This document shows positions 53,000 through 61,746 of a stretch of 64,000 bases of DNA, in pieces. Origin of the DNA: Megasphaera_A sueciensis (GTDB lineage: Bacteria > Bacillota > Negativicutes > Veillonellales > Megasphaeraceae). Every line of letters starts with the position of its first letter. Within the stretch, counting starts at the first letter, position 1. Made by a program: the position numbers and the translations under genes. Where the stretch lies: NCBI RefSeq assembly GCF_050219315.1, contig NZ_CP116939.1, positions 2,046,001 through 2,110,000 on the forward strand, written 5' to 3'. The notes under the pieces were generated by a model. That model searched no databases. It saw only the letters and a list, made by a program, of their open reading frames with translations, and was not told where the DNA came from.

Positions 53000-54571
53000 A
53001 TGAAACACGTAGCAGTAATCACGGCTACTGAAGCCGCAAATCTTATTAAAAATGGAAGTTTTGTGACAACAAATGGTTTTTTAGCTTCGGTACAACCGGA
53101 AGCACTTACTTCGGCATTGGAAACTCGTTTTTTACAAACAGGAACACCAAAAAATTTAACATTGTATTATTGTGCGGGTCAAGGAAATTCTGATGGCCGC
53201 GGCGGAGAACACTTTGCCCATGAAGGAATGTTAAAACGAGTTATTTTGGGACATTGGGGTACTGTGCCAGCAATTGTTTCTTTAGTAAATGCAGGTAAAA
53301 TTGAAGGCTATAACTTTCCCCAAGGTACATTAGCACAACATTATCGTGATGTGGCAGCTCATCGTATTGGAACCTTTACTAATGTGGGTCTGGAAACTTT
53401 TGTAGATCCACGAATCAACGGCGGTAAAATGAATGACATTACAAAAGAAGATCTTGTACAACTAAAAGTTATTAATGGAGAAGAGCAACTTTTTTATCCG
53501 CGTATGAAGATGGATGTAGCCCTTATTCGTGGTACATATGCTGATGAATGGGGTAATGTGGTCATGACTAAAGAAGTGTCTCCTATTGATGCACTACCAC
53601 AAGCACAAGCTGTTCATAATAGCGGCGGTATAGTGATTGTCCAAGTGGAAAAAGTTGTCAAGGGAGGTTCGTTAGACCCTAAATTGGTTAAAATTCCAGG
53701 TATTTATGTAGATTATATTGTGCAGGAAGAATCCATATTGCATCAGCAACAGGCATTTGGATGTGAATTTGATTCTTCTGTATGCGGTGAGAGTGTTGTT
53801 CCTGTAGAATCCATAAAGCCAGTGCCATTAAATGCTAAGAAGGTTATTGCACGGAGAGCTGCGATGTTGCTTCTTGATATGAAACATGAAGCTGTCATTA
53901 ATTTAGGAATCGGTATTCCTGAATTTGTAGCATCTGTTGCAGCTGAAGAAGGAATTGGTGATTCTTTGACAATGACAGTTGAAGCGGGTGCTATTGGGGG
54001 TGTTCCGTTGGGGGGCGTACGATTTGGTGCCAGCGTTAATGCAGAGTGTTATCTTGAACAGGCAGCTCAGTTTGATTTTTATGATGGAGGCGGCCTGGAT
54101 TTAGCTTGTTTAGGCTTGGCCCAATGTGATGGACAAGGTAATGTCAATGTCAGTAAATTTGGCCCTCGTATAGCGGGATGTGGAGGATTTATCAACATTA
54201 CACAAAATACAAAGAACGTAGTTTTTTGTGGAACTTTTACAACAAGTGGTTTAAAAGAAGAAATTAAAGATGGCGAAATTCATATTATACAAGAAGGTAA
54301 AGTAAAAAAATTTCTTCATTGTATCGATCAAATTACATTTAGTGGAAAGTATGCGCGCGAACACGGACAACAGATATTATATATCACGGAACGGGCTGTA
54401 TTTAAAATGGAGGAAGATGGAATTCATCTCATAGAAATTGCACCAGGTATTGATATGCAAAAAGACATTTTTGACCAAATGGAATTTAAACCTATTGCAA
54501 ATAACGTTAAACATATGTTGCCTGAGCTATTTAAAAACCAATGCATGAATCTTAAAGATATAAAAAAATAG
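53000..54571 (+). CDS. Propionate-type acyl-CoA:carboxylate CoA-transferase (copy 2)
   Basis: A 523-residue paralogue of the protein at 45614, with the same fused two-half architecture. The catalytic Glu again lies in TMTVEAGAIGGVPLGG. Differences cluster in a few surface stretches and the C-terminus (for example AIVSLVNAGKIEGYN versus AIAAMANACKMEAYN). The two probably have related but not identical acid preference. GGAGGGTG precedes the ATG. It heads operon 3 with a GntP permease, bcd, etfB and etfA, fitting activation of a short acid before reduction or oxidation by the acyl-CoA dehydrogenase. Confidence 0.92.
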   Translation: MKHVAVITATEAANLIKNGSFVTTNGFLASVQPEALTSALETRFLQTGTPKNLTLYYCAGQGNSDGRGGEHFAHEGMLKRVILGHWGTVPAIVSLVNAGKIEGYNFPQGTLAQHYRDVAAHRIGTFTNVGLETFVDPRINGGKMNDITKEDLVQLKVINGEEQLFYPRMKMDVALIRGTYADEWGNVVMTKEVSPIDALPQAQAVHNSGGIVIVQVEKVVKGGSLDPKLVKIPGIYVDYIVQEESILHQQQAFGCEFDSSVCGESVVPVESIKPVPLNAKKVIARRAAMLLLDMKHEAVINLGIGIPEFVASVAAEEGIGDSLTMTVEAGAIGGVPLGGVRFGASVNAECYLEQAAQFDFYDGGGLDLACLGLAQCDGQGNVNVSKFGPRIAGCGGFINITQNTKNVVFCGTFTTSGLKEEIKDGEIHIIQEGKVKKFLHCIDQITFSGKYAREHGQQILYITERAVFKMEEDGIHLIEIAPGIDMQKDIFDQMEFKPIANNVKHMLPELFKNQCMNLKDIKK

Positions 54572-54597
54572 AAATGAAGAAGAAAGAAGGTTTTTAA

Positions 54598-55998
54598 ATG
54601 GAAGTATTTGCGATTATTTTAAGTTTTGTTCTCTTAGTTACGATTGCATATCGTGGATTTTCTGTTATTTTATTTGCACCTGTTTGTGCACTAGTAGCGG
54701 CCAGTTTATCAAATTTTCCGCTTTTACCAGGATATACAGAGTTATTTATGGGCAAGGCCGTTATATATATAAAATCATTTTTCCCTATATTTTTATTAGG
54801 AGCTGTATTTGGAAAAGTGATGGAAGAAACCGGCATGGCACGCAGTATTGCGAAAGAAGTTATTAAAAAAATAGGTAAAGAAAGAGTTACATTGGCAATT
54901 GTTGTAGCCTGCCTTGTTTTGACATATGGGGGTGTTAGTTTATTCGTTTGTGTATTTGCTATTTACCCATTTGCCTCTGCATTGTTTAAGGAAGCGCAAC
55001 TTCCTAAACGGCTAATTCCCTGTTGTATGGCAATCGGAGCATTTACGGTGACTATGGATTGTCTTCCTGGAACTCCACAAATACAAAATATAATTCCTAC
55101 TGTGTATTTGGGAACAACAACCTATGCAGCGCCTGCATTAGGTATTATTTGTGCGATATTTTTACTTGGGATCAGCTACTCTTACTTACATTGGCGATGC
55201 CGTCAAGCGATTAAATGTGGAGAAGGTTATGGCAACCATACAATAAATGAAGTTGTTGTTGATACTGATCAAAAATTGCCTCCATGGTATGTTTCTATAT
55301 TACCACTTCTCACTGTATTAGTTGTAAATTTCTTTTTCTCGTCCATTTATACGTGGAATCCAGAATTACTTGCTCCTTTTCAGAATTTAAACGGGTTACC
55401 TTTAGTTGCAAAATCAATTAAAAATGTTGCATCTCTTTGGTCATTGATTTTAGGGTTATTAACAGCAACTATATTAGCCTCTGTTTTAGGATATCGTTTT
55501 CTTCCTAAACATGTTAGTTTGAAATCGGTTATAAATGCCGGCGCCATTGGGTCGTTGCTGGCAATTATGAATACCGCGTCAGAAGTGGGGTATGGCAATA
55601 TTATTGCTTCTTTACCCGGTTTTACTGAAATTGCTCATACTTTGCTTAATATTGGCGGTGATTATCCGTTGTTTAATGCTGCGTTAATGATCAATGTACT
55701 TGCGGGAGTTACAGGCTCCGCTTCTGGAGGTGTAAGTATTGCTTTAGAAATATTTGGACAACATTGGTTAGAAACCACAGCAGCTATGGGAATTCCACCG
55801 GAAGTGCTGCACCGAATAGCTTCTATGGCAGCAGGCGGCTTGGATACATTACCTCATAATGGTGCTGTTATTACTTTATTGGCAGTTTGTGGATTAACAC
55901 ATAAAGAAGCATATAAAGATGTTTTTGCTATTACTTGTTTTAAGATTTTAACAGCATTTTTTGGGGTTATCGTGTTTATGACAACCGGAATTGTTTGA
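54598..55998 (+). CDS. GntP family permease
   Basis: A 466-residue membrane protein with about 12 helices. GAVFGKVMEETGMARSIA and the C-terminal VTGSASGGVSIALEI plus LDTLPHNGAVITLL are typical of the gluconate/hydroxybutyrate-type GntP superfamily. Some members next to CoA-transferases carry 3-hydroxybutyrate or similar acids, which fits this context. It lies 26 nt after the CoA-transferase gene with AAGAAAGAAGG as ribosome binding site. Substrate is inferred, not shown. Confidence 0.87.
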   Translation: MEVFAIILSFVLLVTIAYRGFSVILFAPVCALVAASLSNFPLLPGYTELFMGKAVIYIKSFFPIFLLGAVFGKVMEETGMARSIAKEVIKKIGKERVTLAIVVACLVLTYGGVSLFVCVFAIYPFASALFKEAQLPKRLIPCCMAIGAFTVTMDCLPGTPQIQNIIPTVYLGTTTYAAPALGIICAIFLLGISYSYLHWRCRQAIKCGEGYGNHTINEVVVDTDQKLPPWYVSILPLLTVLVVNFFFSSIYTWNPELLAPFQNLNGLPLVAKSIKNVASLWSLILGLLTATILASVLGYRFLPKHVSLKSVINAGAIGSLLAIMNTASEVGYGNIIASLPGFTEIAHTLLNIGGDYPLFNAALMINVLAGVTGSASGGVSIALEIFGQHWLETTAAMGIPPEVLHRIASMAAGGLDTLPHNGAVITLLAVCGLTHKEAYKDVFAITCFKILTAFFGVIVFMTTGIV

Positions 55999-56055
55999 TT
56001 TTTATTAATATAAAAACTAAATAGTAAAAACATTCTAAAGGAGAGTGGAAGAATC

Positions 56056-57195
56056 ATGGATTTTAACATGACGGAAGATCAACAAATGTTTGTAAAATTG
56101 GCTAAAGACTTTGGTGAAAAAAGATTAGCCCCGACTATTACCGAACGTGACCATCAAGGTATTTTTGATGAAGCAATCATCAAAGAAATGCTCGAAATGG
56201 GTTTGGGCGGCACATATTTCCCAGAAGAATACGGCGGAGCTGGTGCCGATGTATTGAGCTACATCATGACGGTAGAAGAACTGGCCAAATATGATGCAGG
56301 CGTCAGCATTACGTTGTCCGGAACCGTATCCTTGTGTGCAAATCCGATTTTTGAATACGGGACAGAAGAACAGAAGAAAAAATTCTTAACTCCGCTTTGT
56401 GAAGGCACGAAACTGGGTGCGTTCGGCTTAACAGAACCGAATGCCGGCACCGATGCTTCCGGCCAGCAGACCGTTGCAGTAAAAGAAGGCGACCATTATA
56501 TTTTGAATGGTTCCAAAATCTTTATCACCAACGCAGGCGCAGCTGATATCTATATTGTATTCGCTATGACGGATAAGAGCCAGGGCAACCATGGTATTAC
56601 GGCATTCATTCTGGAAAAAGGGATGGAAGGCTTTACCTTTGGCAAGAAAGAAGACAAACTCGGGATCCACACGTCTCAGACGATGGAACTCGTATTCCAA
56701 AATGTAAAAGTTCCTGCTGAAAATATGCTCGGTCAGGAAGGGAAAGGCTTTAAGATTGCTATGCAGACCTTGGACGGCGGCCGTATCGGGGTAGCCGCAC
56801 AGGCATTGGGAATCGCGGAAGCCGCTTTGAAAGACGCTGTTGAATATTCCAAACAACGTGTACAGTTCGGCAAACCGATCTGCAAATTCCAAGCTATTTC
56901 CTTCAAACTGGCAGATATGGCAATGAAGATCGAAGCCGCGAGAAACCTGGTATACAAAGCAGCGATGAAGAAACAGGAAAAGAAACCGTATTCCGTGGAT
57001 GCTGCGATGGCAAAATGCTATGCTTCGGATGTAGCTATGGAAGTTGCGGTTGACGCCGTGCAGATTTTCGGCGGCTACGGCTACAGCGAAGAATATCCCG
57101 TTGCCCGTCATCTGCGTGATGCAAAGATTACACAGATATATGAAGGCACGAACGAAGTACAGCGCATGGTTACTTCGGGTGCGTTATTGCGGTAA
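56056..57195 (+). CDS. bcd: Butyryl-CoA (short-chain acyl-CoA) dehydrogenase
   Basis: FAD enzyme of 379 residues converting butyryl-CoA and crotonyl-CoA. It matches the Megasphaera elsdenii enzyme closely as I remember it. The FAD/substrate region is GLTEPNAGTDASGQQT and NGSKIFITNAGAADIY. The catalytic base Glu is in IYEGTNEVQRM near the C-terminus. AAAGGAGAG precedes the ATG. It follows the GntP gene by only 57 nt and no new terminator or promoter is seen, so it is part of operon 3. Base composition changes sharply here to a more GC-rich codon use than in the two preceding genes. Confidence 0.96.
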   Translation: MDFNMTEDQQMFVKLAKDFGEKRLAPTITERDHQGIFDEAIIKEMLEMGLGGTYFPEEYGGAGADVLSYIMTVEELAKYDAGVSITLSGTVSLCANPIFEYGTEEQKKKFLTPLCEGTKLGAFGLTEPNAGTDASGQQTVAVKEGDHYILNGSKIFITNAGAADIYIVFAMTDKSQGNHGITAFILEKGMEGFTFGKKEDKLGIHTSQTMELVFQNVKVPAENMLGQEGKGFKIAMQTLDGGRIGVAAQALGIAEAALKDAVEYSKQRVQFGKPICKFQAISFKLADMAMKIEAARNLVYKAAMKKQEKKPYSVDAAMAKCYASDVAMEVAVDAVQIFGGYGYSEEYPVARHLRDAKITQIYEGTNEVQRMVTSGALLR

Positions 57196-57274
57196 TTGGC
57201 ATGACAAAGCAGGTTTGATTGTTGCGTAATCAAGCTGTGGAGACAAGAAAACATTTTTAGGAGGTTAGCGTAAT

Positions 57275-58078
57275 ATGGAAATATTGGTATGTGTAAAACA
57301 AGTACCAGACACGGCAGAAGTAAAAATCGATCCAGTGAAACATACCGTCATTCGTGCGGGTGTGCCTAACATCTTTAATCCGTTTGACCAGAATGCGTTG
57401 GAAGCAGCGCTGCAGTTAAAGGATGAACAGGGAGCTAAGGTAACGCTGCTCTCTATGGGGCCGCCGCAGGCTGTGGAAGTACTTCGTGAAGGACTGGCCA
57501 TGGGAGCCGATGAAGCGTATTTGCTGACAGACAGAAAAGTCGGCGGTTCGGATACCCTGGCAACCGGCTACTGCCTGGCACAGGCAGTTAGAAAAGTAGC
57601 GGAACTACAGGGGCTGGACCATTTCGACATAATTCTCTGCGGCAAGCAGGCTATTGATGGAGATACAGCTCAGGTCGGTCCGCAGATAGCAGCGGAACTC
57701 GGTATTCCACAGATCACTTACGCAGCTCATATCGCAGTAGAAGGAGAAAAAGTAACGGTAAAACAGCAGAATGAAGAAGGGTATATCGTTACGGAAGCAT
57801 CGTTCCCCGTTCTCATTACGGCTGTAAAAGAATTAAATGAACCGCGGTTCCCGACCATTCGCGGAACCATGAAGGCGAAACGCCGGGAAATACCAACCTT
57901 GTCGGCAGAGGATATCAAAGTAGACGAAAGCCGGATCGGCTTGAGCGGCTCGCCGACGAATGTCCGCAAAATCTTCACTCCGCCTCAGAGAACGCAGGGT
58001 CTTATTTTGAACAATGAAGATGTTGCTGTATCTGTTGCTACGTTGATGGAAAAATTAGCAGAACAGAAGATAATTTAA
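57275..58078 (+). CDS. etfB: Electron transfer flavoprotein, beta subunit
   Basis: A 267-residue EtfB. LVCVKQVPDTAEVKIDP at the N-terminus and the segment ILCGKQAIDGDTAQVGPQIA, which lies at the nucleotide/FAD site, are diagnostic. With EtfA it shuttles electrons to or from the acyl-CoA dehydrogenase upstream. In M. elsdenii the EtfAB pair binds two FADs and can bifurcate electrons between ferredoxin and crotonyl-CoA with NADH. Whether this pair bifurcates depends on residues I cannot judge. AGGAGG precedes the ATG. Codon use is GC-richer, like bcd. Confidence 0.95.
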   Translation: MEILVCVKQVPDTAEVKIDPVKHTVIRAGVPNIFNPFDQNALEAALQLKDEQGAKVTLLSMGPPQAVEVLREGLAMGADEAYLLTDRKVGGSDTLATGYCLAQAVRKVAELQGLDHFDIILCGKQAIDGDTAQVGPQIAAELGIPQITYAAHIAVEGEKVTVKQQNEEGYIVTEASFPVLITAVKELNEPRFPTIRGTMKAKRREIPTLSAEDIKVDESRIGLSGSPTNVRKIFTPPQRTQGLILNNEDVAVSVATLMEKLAEQKII

Positions 58079-58099
58079 TTCTAAGGAGGAAACGGGAAG

Positions 58100-59107
58100 A
58101 TGGATTTGGCTAATTACAAAGGCGTGTATGTCACCGCTGAACAATTTGAAGGCAAACTGCGCAATGTATCGTTGGAATTGTTAGGCCAGGGCAGGATATT
58201 GGCCGACAAAATCGGAGACAAAGTAGGGGCCGTCTTGATCGGCAGCGGGGTAACCCCGCTGGCTCAGGAATTGATTGCCCACGGAGCGCATAAGGTATAT
58301 GTGTATGACGACCCGAGACTGGAACAATACAATACGACGGCGTATGCGAAGGTATTGCAGCACTTCTTTGAAGAAGTAAAACCGAACGTATTTCTGGTAG
58401 GGGCGACGAATATCGGACGGGATTTAGGACCGCGCGTAGCCAATGTATTAAAGACTGGTCTGACAGCAGACTGCACGGGACTGGATGTGGATGACGACGG
58501 AAAGACGATCGTATGGACGCGTCCGGCACTGGGCGGGAATATCATGGCAGAAATCGTATGCCGTGAAAATCGGCCGCAGATGGGTACGGTTCGACCGAAT
58601 GTATTTAAGAAACCGGCAGCCGACGCATCCGCGACGGGCGAAATCATCAACATGAAGGCGGAACTGAGTGATGGCGACTTCATGACGAAGTTCGTAGAAC
58701 TGATTAAAATGGGCGGCGGCGGCGTCAAGATAGAAGAAGCCGACGTTATCATATCCGGCGGCCGAGGAATGAACGGCTCGGAACCGTTCGAAGGAATGCT
58801 GAAGGAACTGGCGACCTTGCTGGGAGGAGCCGTAGGAGCTTCCCGTGCTGCGGTAGATGCCGGCTGGATAGATGCACTGCATCAGGTAGGACAGACCGGA
58901 AAGACTGTAGGCCCGAAGATTTATGTGGCTTGCGGGATATCCGGGGCGATCCAGCATTTAGCGGGTATGACAGGATCGGACTGCATCATCGCGATCAACA
59001 AAGATCCGGATGCTCCTATCTTCCAGGTTTGCGACTATGGTATCGTAGGAGATGCGTTTGAAGTAGTTCCTAAGATCACAGAAGCGATCAAAACATTAAG
59101 AAAATAA
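58100..59107 (+). CDS. etfA: Electron transfer flavoprotein, alpha subunit
   Basis: A 335-residue EtfA. The C-terminal FAD-binding signature GQTGKTVGPKIYVACGISG, followed by AIQHLAGM, is complete, and VISGGRGMNG lies before it. The N-terminal half is the usual Rossmann-like domain I. AAGGAGGAAA precedes the ATG, 21 nt after etfB. It is the last gene of operon 3; a strong hairpin follows. Confidence 0.96.
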   Translation: MDLANYKGVYVTAEQFEGKLRNVSLELLGQGRILADKIGDKVGAVLIGSGVTPLAQELIAHGAHKVYVYDDPRLEQYNTTAYAKVLQHFFEEVKPNVFLVGATNIGRDLGPRVANVLKTGLTADCTGLDVDDDGKTIVWTRPALGGNIMAEIVCRENRPQMGTVRPNVFKKPAADASATGEIINMKAELSDGDFMTKFVELIKMGGGGVKIEEADVIISGGRGMNGSEPFEGMLKELATLLGGAVGASRAAVDAGWIDALHQVGQTGKTVGPKIYVACGISGAIQHLAGMTGSDCIIAINKDPDAPIFQVCDYGIVGDAFEVVPKITEAIKTLRK

Positions 59108-59135
59108 TTGCTATTTTAAATTTTTTCTTGTTTAT

Positions 59136-59178
59136 ATTAAAAGCAGGTATAGGCCATATCTATACCTGCTTTTAATAT
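59136..59178. terminator. Bidirectional terminator after etfA
   Basis: TTAAAAGCAGGTATAG pairs with the complementary CTATACCTGCTTTTAA (15-16 bp), small loop. It also lies just beyond the stop of the convergent regulator gene. Confidence 0.88.
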
Positions 59179-59184
59179 GTGGAG

Positions 59185-60654
59185 CTATTCTTCAAGTAGA
59201 CCTAATGTACGCTCTACAAAATTTTTATATAATTCATAATTTGTTTTTATTTCGTCATATGTATACTGATGATATACAGGGAATTGTTTTAATCTTTGGA
59301 AAAAAGATTGGAATATAGTTACAAGTTGTTGGTCGGCAACAATATAGAATGGACTGGCTTCGTTAGTAATATATTGTCGATTTTTTTTAAAAAATGCGGA
59401 AGATAAATTAGAATAAAACGATAAATTGGATTCATGGTAATCAATTGTATCTATCGAAGCTTGTAGGATACCCATAATAATGCGGGGATTTTTTTTCATC
59501 ATACTAATAATATTTTGCAAATGAGCTTTGCGTTCTTGCGGAGAAGTCCTATATTCAAGATCTGTAAAAAACATATATCCCGTTTCAATGTAACGGATAA
59601 TAGACGTGGTAGGCAACATGAATTCAACATCGACTGTACTCATGAATTCTTCCCACATAATGCGTAAATGCCGTATTTGATGTACAACATTTTCAGGAGC
59701 ACAACAAGTTTTAAGAATATTATCAATTGTATCTGAGGGAAGAAGAAAATCAAAGCCGTTAGTTAAGAAGAAAAAGAAATGCTTGGCCGAATAAAAAGCG
59801 GTACGAAAACCCATTTCATCAATTCCCAGTACCTTGGCAGACGCCATGAGGGGGTTTTTATGTGTAAAACAAAGGAAAAAACGATCATAAATATCTTGAA
59901 CCAATACTTTATCAGGTATATACGTACACATATCAATAAGACCGGTAGTATGTAAAGAATATTGTATTACAAAAGAATTTTCTAGAATAATTAAATTTGC
60001 ACATTCTACAGTAGTGCTGTCGTAAAACATAAAGTCATAATCCAACAGGTCATTCAACATGTGATACAGACGGCGCATATATTTTAAATCACTGGCTAAT
60101 TTATTCAGATTTAAACCTACTCGAATAGTCAGGCGTGAAGCATTAAGCTGACATGATTCAAAATAATTCCAAAATCCAATATCTGATAGCGCACAGAATT
60201 CTCCAAAAATCAATAAATTACCTTCGGTTTCTATTTCCGGTATCTTATTTTGAAATAATTCAGTCATGAATTTAGTAATATCGTGATATCCTGTAATAAC
60301 TTGAATAGGTGATGCATATTCTTTTGATTTACCTGAGTTCTTTTTTAGGGAAAAACGATACGCAGAACAGAGATATTGATTAATTTCAAAAGAAAAATCA
60401 GTTGCATCGGAAGAAATGGACAAAATAGCAGATGCTGCTTTTTGTTTATGGTCTTTGATAAGAGTATCGGCAAAATAATGTGCCATTTTTTCGTTGATTT
60501 GTTCAATGTGTTTCGTTGCGGGTAATTTTATTCCATTGCACCATTTGCTGATATAAGAAATATCATATCCCGTGATGTTTGCTAAAACAAGATTTTTTGT
60601 TTGTGTTAAAGCAATTAGATTTTTTAATGCAGTAGCATAATCTTCTGTTATCAT
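59185..60654 (-). CDS. Large HTH-type putative regulator (copy 2), unrecognised family
   Basis: A 489-residue paralogue of the protein at 49866-51335, exactly the same length and alignable without large gaps (start MITEDYATALKNLIALTQ). The HTH region LVLANITGYDISYISKWC is identical to copy 1. This suggests that both bind the same or very similar DNA. Variation is greatest at about residues 75-140, where a ligand or partner specificity could differ. It is convergent with operon 3, just as copy 1 is with operon 2. The ATG 60654 is preceded by GAGGTG; a GTG two codons earlier is part of that site. Confidence 0.65.
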   Translation of the reverse strand: MITEDYATALKNLIALTQTKNLVLANITGYDISYISKWCNGIKLPATKHIEQINEKMAHYFADTLIKDHKQKAASAILSISSDATDFSFEINQYLCSAYRFSLKKNSGKSKEYASPIQVITGYHDITKFMTELFQNKIPEIETEGNLLIFGEFCALSDIGFWNYFESCQLNASRLTIRVGLNLNKLASDLKYMRRLYHMLNDLLDYDFMFYDSTTVECANLIILENSFVIQYSLHTTGLIDMCTYIPDKVLVQDIYDRFFLCFTHKNPLMASAKVLGIDEMGFRTAFYSAKHFFFFLTNGFDFLLPSDTIDNILKTCCAPENVVHQIRHLRIMWEEFMSTVDVEFMLPTTSIIRYIETGYMFFTDLEYRTSPQERKAHLQNIISMMKKNPRIIMGILQASIDTIDYHESNLSFYSNLSSAFFKKNRQYITNEASPFYIVADQQLVTIFQSFFQRLKQFPVYHQYTYDEIKTNYELYKNFVERTLGLLEE

Positions 60655-61188
60655 ACGCACCTCGTCCTAAGCAAAAAAATGTCAGTAAATACATATTGGT
60701 TAATAATTATTATTAAAAAATTATATAATGGTTGTGATATAAAATTTTTATAGTGGGGTAATAATTGCATTTATAGATATATAAGTCAACAGTCGAAATA
60801 TATTTTTAAGCAATAAAAAATGTAAACATATAATATAATGTGAAAAATATTTCAGGTGCATTAAAATTTGTAATTATAAATAGTCAAACAAAAGTATTGT
60901 TTTGTTTGATTATTTAATAAACAGATAAAAAATAATAAAAACTGATTTTCTTAACTACATGCAAATAAATTGACAGAAAAGGCAGTAAACATGCCGTTTT
61001 CTGTCAATACATAAGGGCTTGTTGCCGCTATCTTTTTATTCCTTACGATTTTGGGTAAACGTCATACAATCTTCTTAGGCATATATCAATCTATATTGAT
61101 TAATATTTTATGAAAAACAATCAAAATAAAATGCCATTTATATATTCTAATTATAACAGATTTTATCAATTTCGAGAACTAAAAAAGC
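60655..61188. other. Long AT-rich intergenic region with one strong hairpin
   Basis: A 16-bp hairpin with one bulged base, ATTGACAGAAAA-GGCA against TGCC-G-TTTTCTGTCAAT (60969-61008). It lacks a clear T-tract. The following segment (about 61014-61080) is more GC-rich and may be a mobile-element scrap. No gene is supported. Confidence 0.4.
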
Positions 61189-61216
61189 TTGCACATTTTG
61201 AGAATTACGGTATAAT
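61189..61216 (+). promoter_or_regulatory. Promoter of tRNA-Ala
   Basis: TTGCAC (61189-61194), 16-nt spacer, TATAAT (61211-61216), 14 nt before the tRNA. Confidence 0.75.
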
Positions 61217-61229
61217 AGATATATTGCAT

Positions 61230-61305
61230 GGGGACGTAGCTCAGCTGGGAGAGCACCAGGTTCGCAATCTGGGGGTCGAGGGTTCAATCCCCTTCGTCTC
61301 CACCA
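61230..61305 (+). tRNA. tRNA-Ala (anticodon CGC)
   Basis: A 76-nt cloverleaf with encoded CCA. Acceptor GGGGACG pairs with CGTCTCC including the G3-U70 wobble pair, the identity element of alanine tRNAs. The anticodon loop TTCGCAA gives CGC. Followed by a terminator. Confidence 0.95.
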
Positions 61306-61363
61306 TTGCTACCCACAAATTTTTTTGATAGAGATACATTAAAAAATACTGGGAATTTAGACG

Positions 61364-61398
61364 GGACTTAGCTTTTTGCTAAGTCCTTATTTTTTTGT
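61364..61398 (+). terminator. Terminator after tRNA-Ala
   Basis: GGACTTAGC (61364-61372), loop TTTTT, GCTAAGTCC (61378-61386), then TTATTTTTTTG. Confidence 0.9.
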
Positions 61399-61492
61399 CT
61401 GCTAAAGGATTGTCGTATTCTGTATTAAAAAAGACCCATTATAATACACCATAGACTGTCTCAACCGGTGATTAGTTAAATGGGCAATATGA

Positions 61493-61700
61493 AAATACAA
61501 GAGGTTCCGAGGTCATCGGAAACGAGCTGAAAAATGGCTGGCAGAAATTGCAAAAAGAGAGCCCAATATATTTCCACATTGGACCCTCGAATTCGTCTAA
61601 CTAGTGATTGAATGATAGGAGCCGTATGAGTTGAGAGATTCACGTACGGTTCTGTGATAGCTTACAGGTGAAATTCCTGGGGGCTACTTGACGGAGAGGT
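61493..61700 (+). mobile_element. 3' end fragment of a group II intron (reverse-transcriptase tail + domains V/VI)
   Basis: Codons 61493-61600 read as the last 35 residues of an intron-encoded protein (KYKRFRGHRKRAEKWLA ... FPHWTLEFV), as in LtrA-type C-termini. Eighteen nt after its stop, 61619-61652 is a 34-nt domain V. GAGCCGTATGAG pairs back to CACGTACGGTTC around a GAGA-type tetraloop, and the AGC catalytic triad is present. A domain VI-like hairpin follows to about 61692. No upstream intron domains or RT core lie between here and the tRNA, so the element is a truncated relic. Confidence 0.75.
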
Positions 61701-61746
61701 CGGTTGCTCAACGAATAAGTGACTTCCTACTCGATTTGCTGTCCTG

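Noticed and set aside
56428..57111. A 227-residue frame opposite bcd
   Set aside because: Only the reverse complement of a GC-rich, strongly conserved gene; protein is rich in His/Phe/Cys and matches nothing.
61110..61328. 72-residue frame across tRNA-Ala
   Set aside because: It reads through the tRNA and ends just after it; no ribosome binding site.
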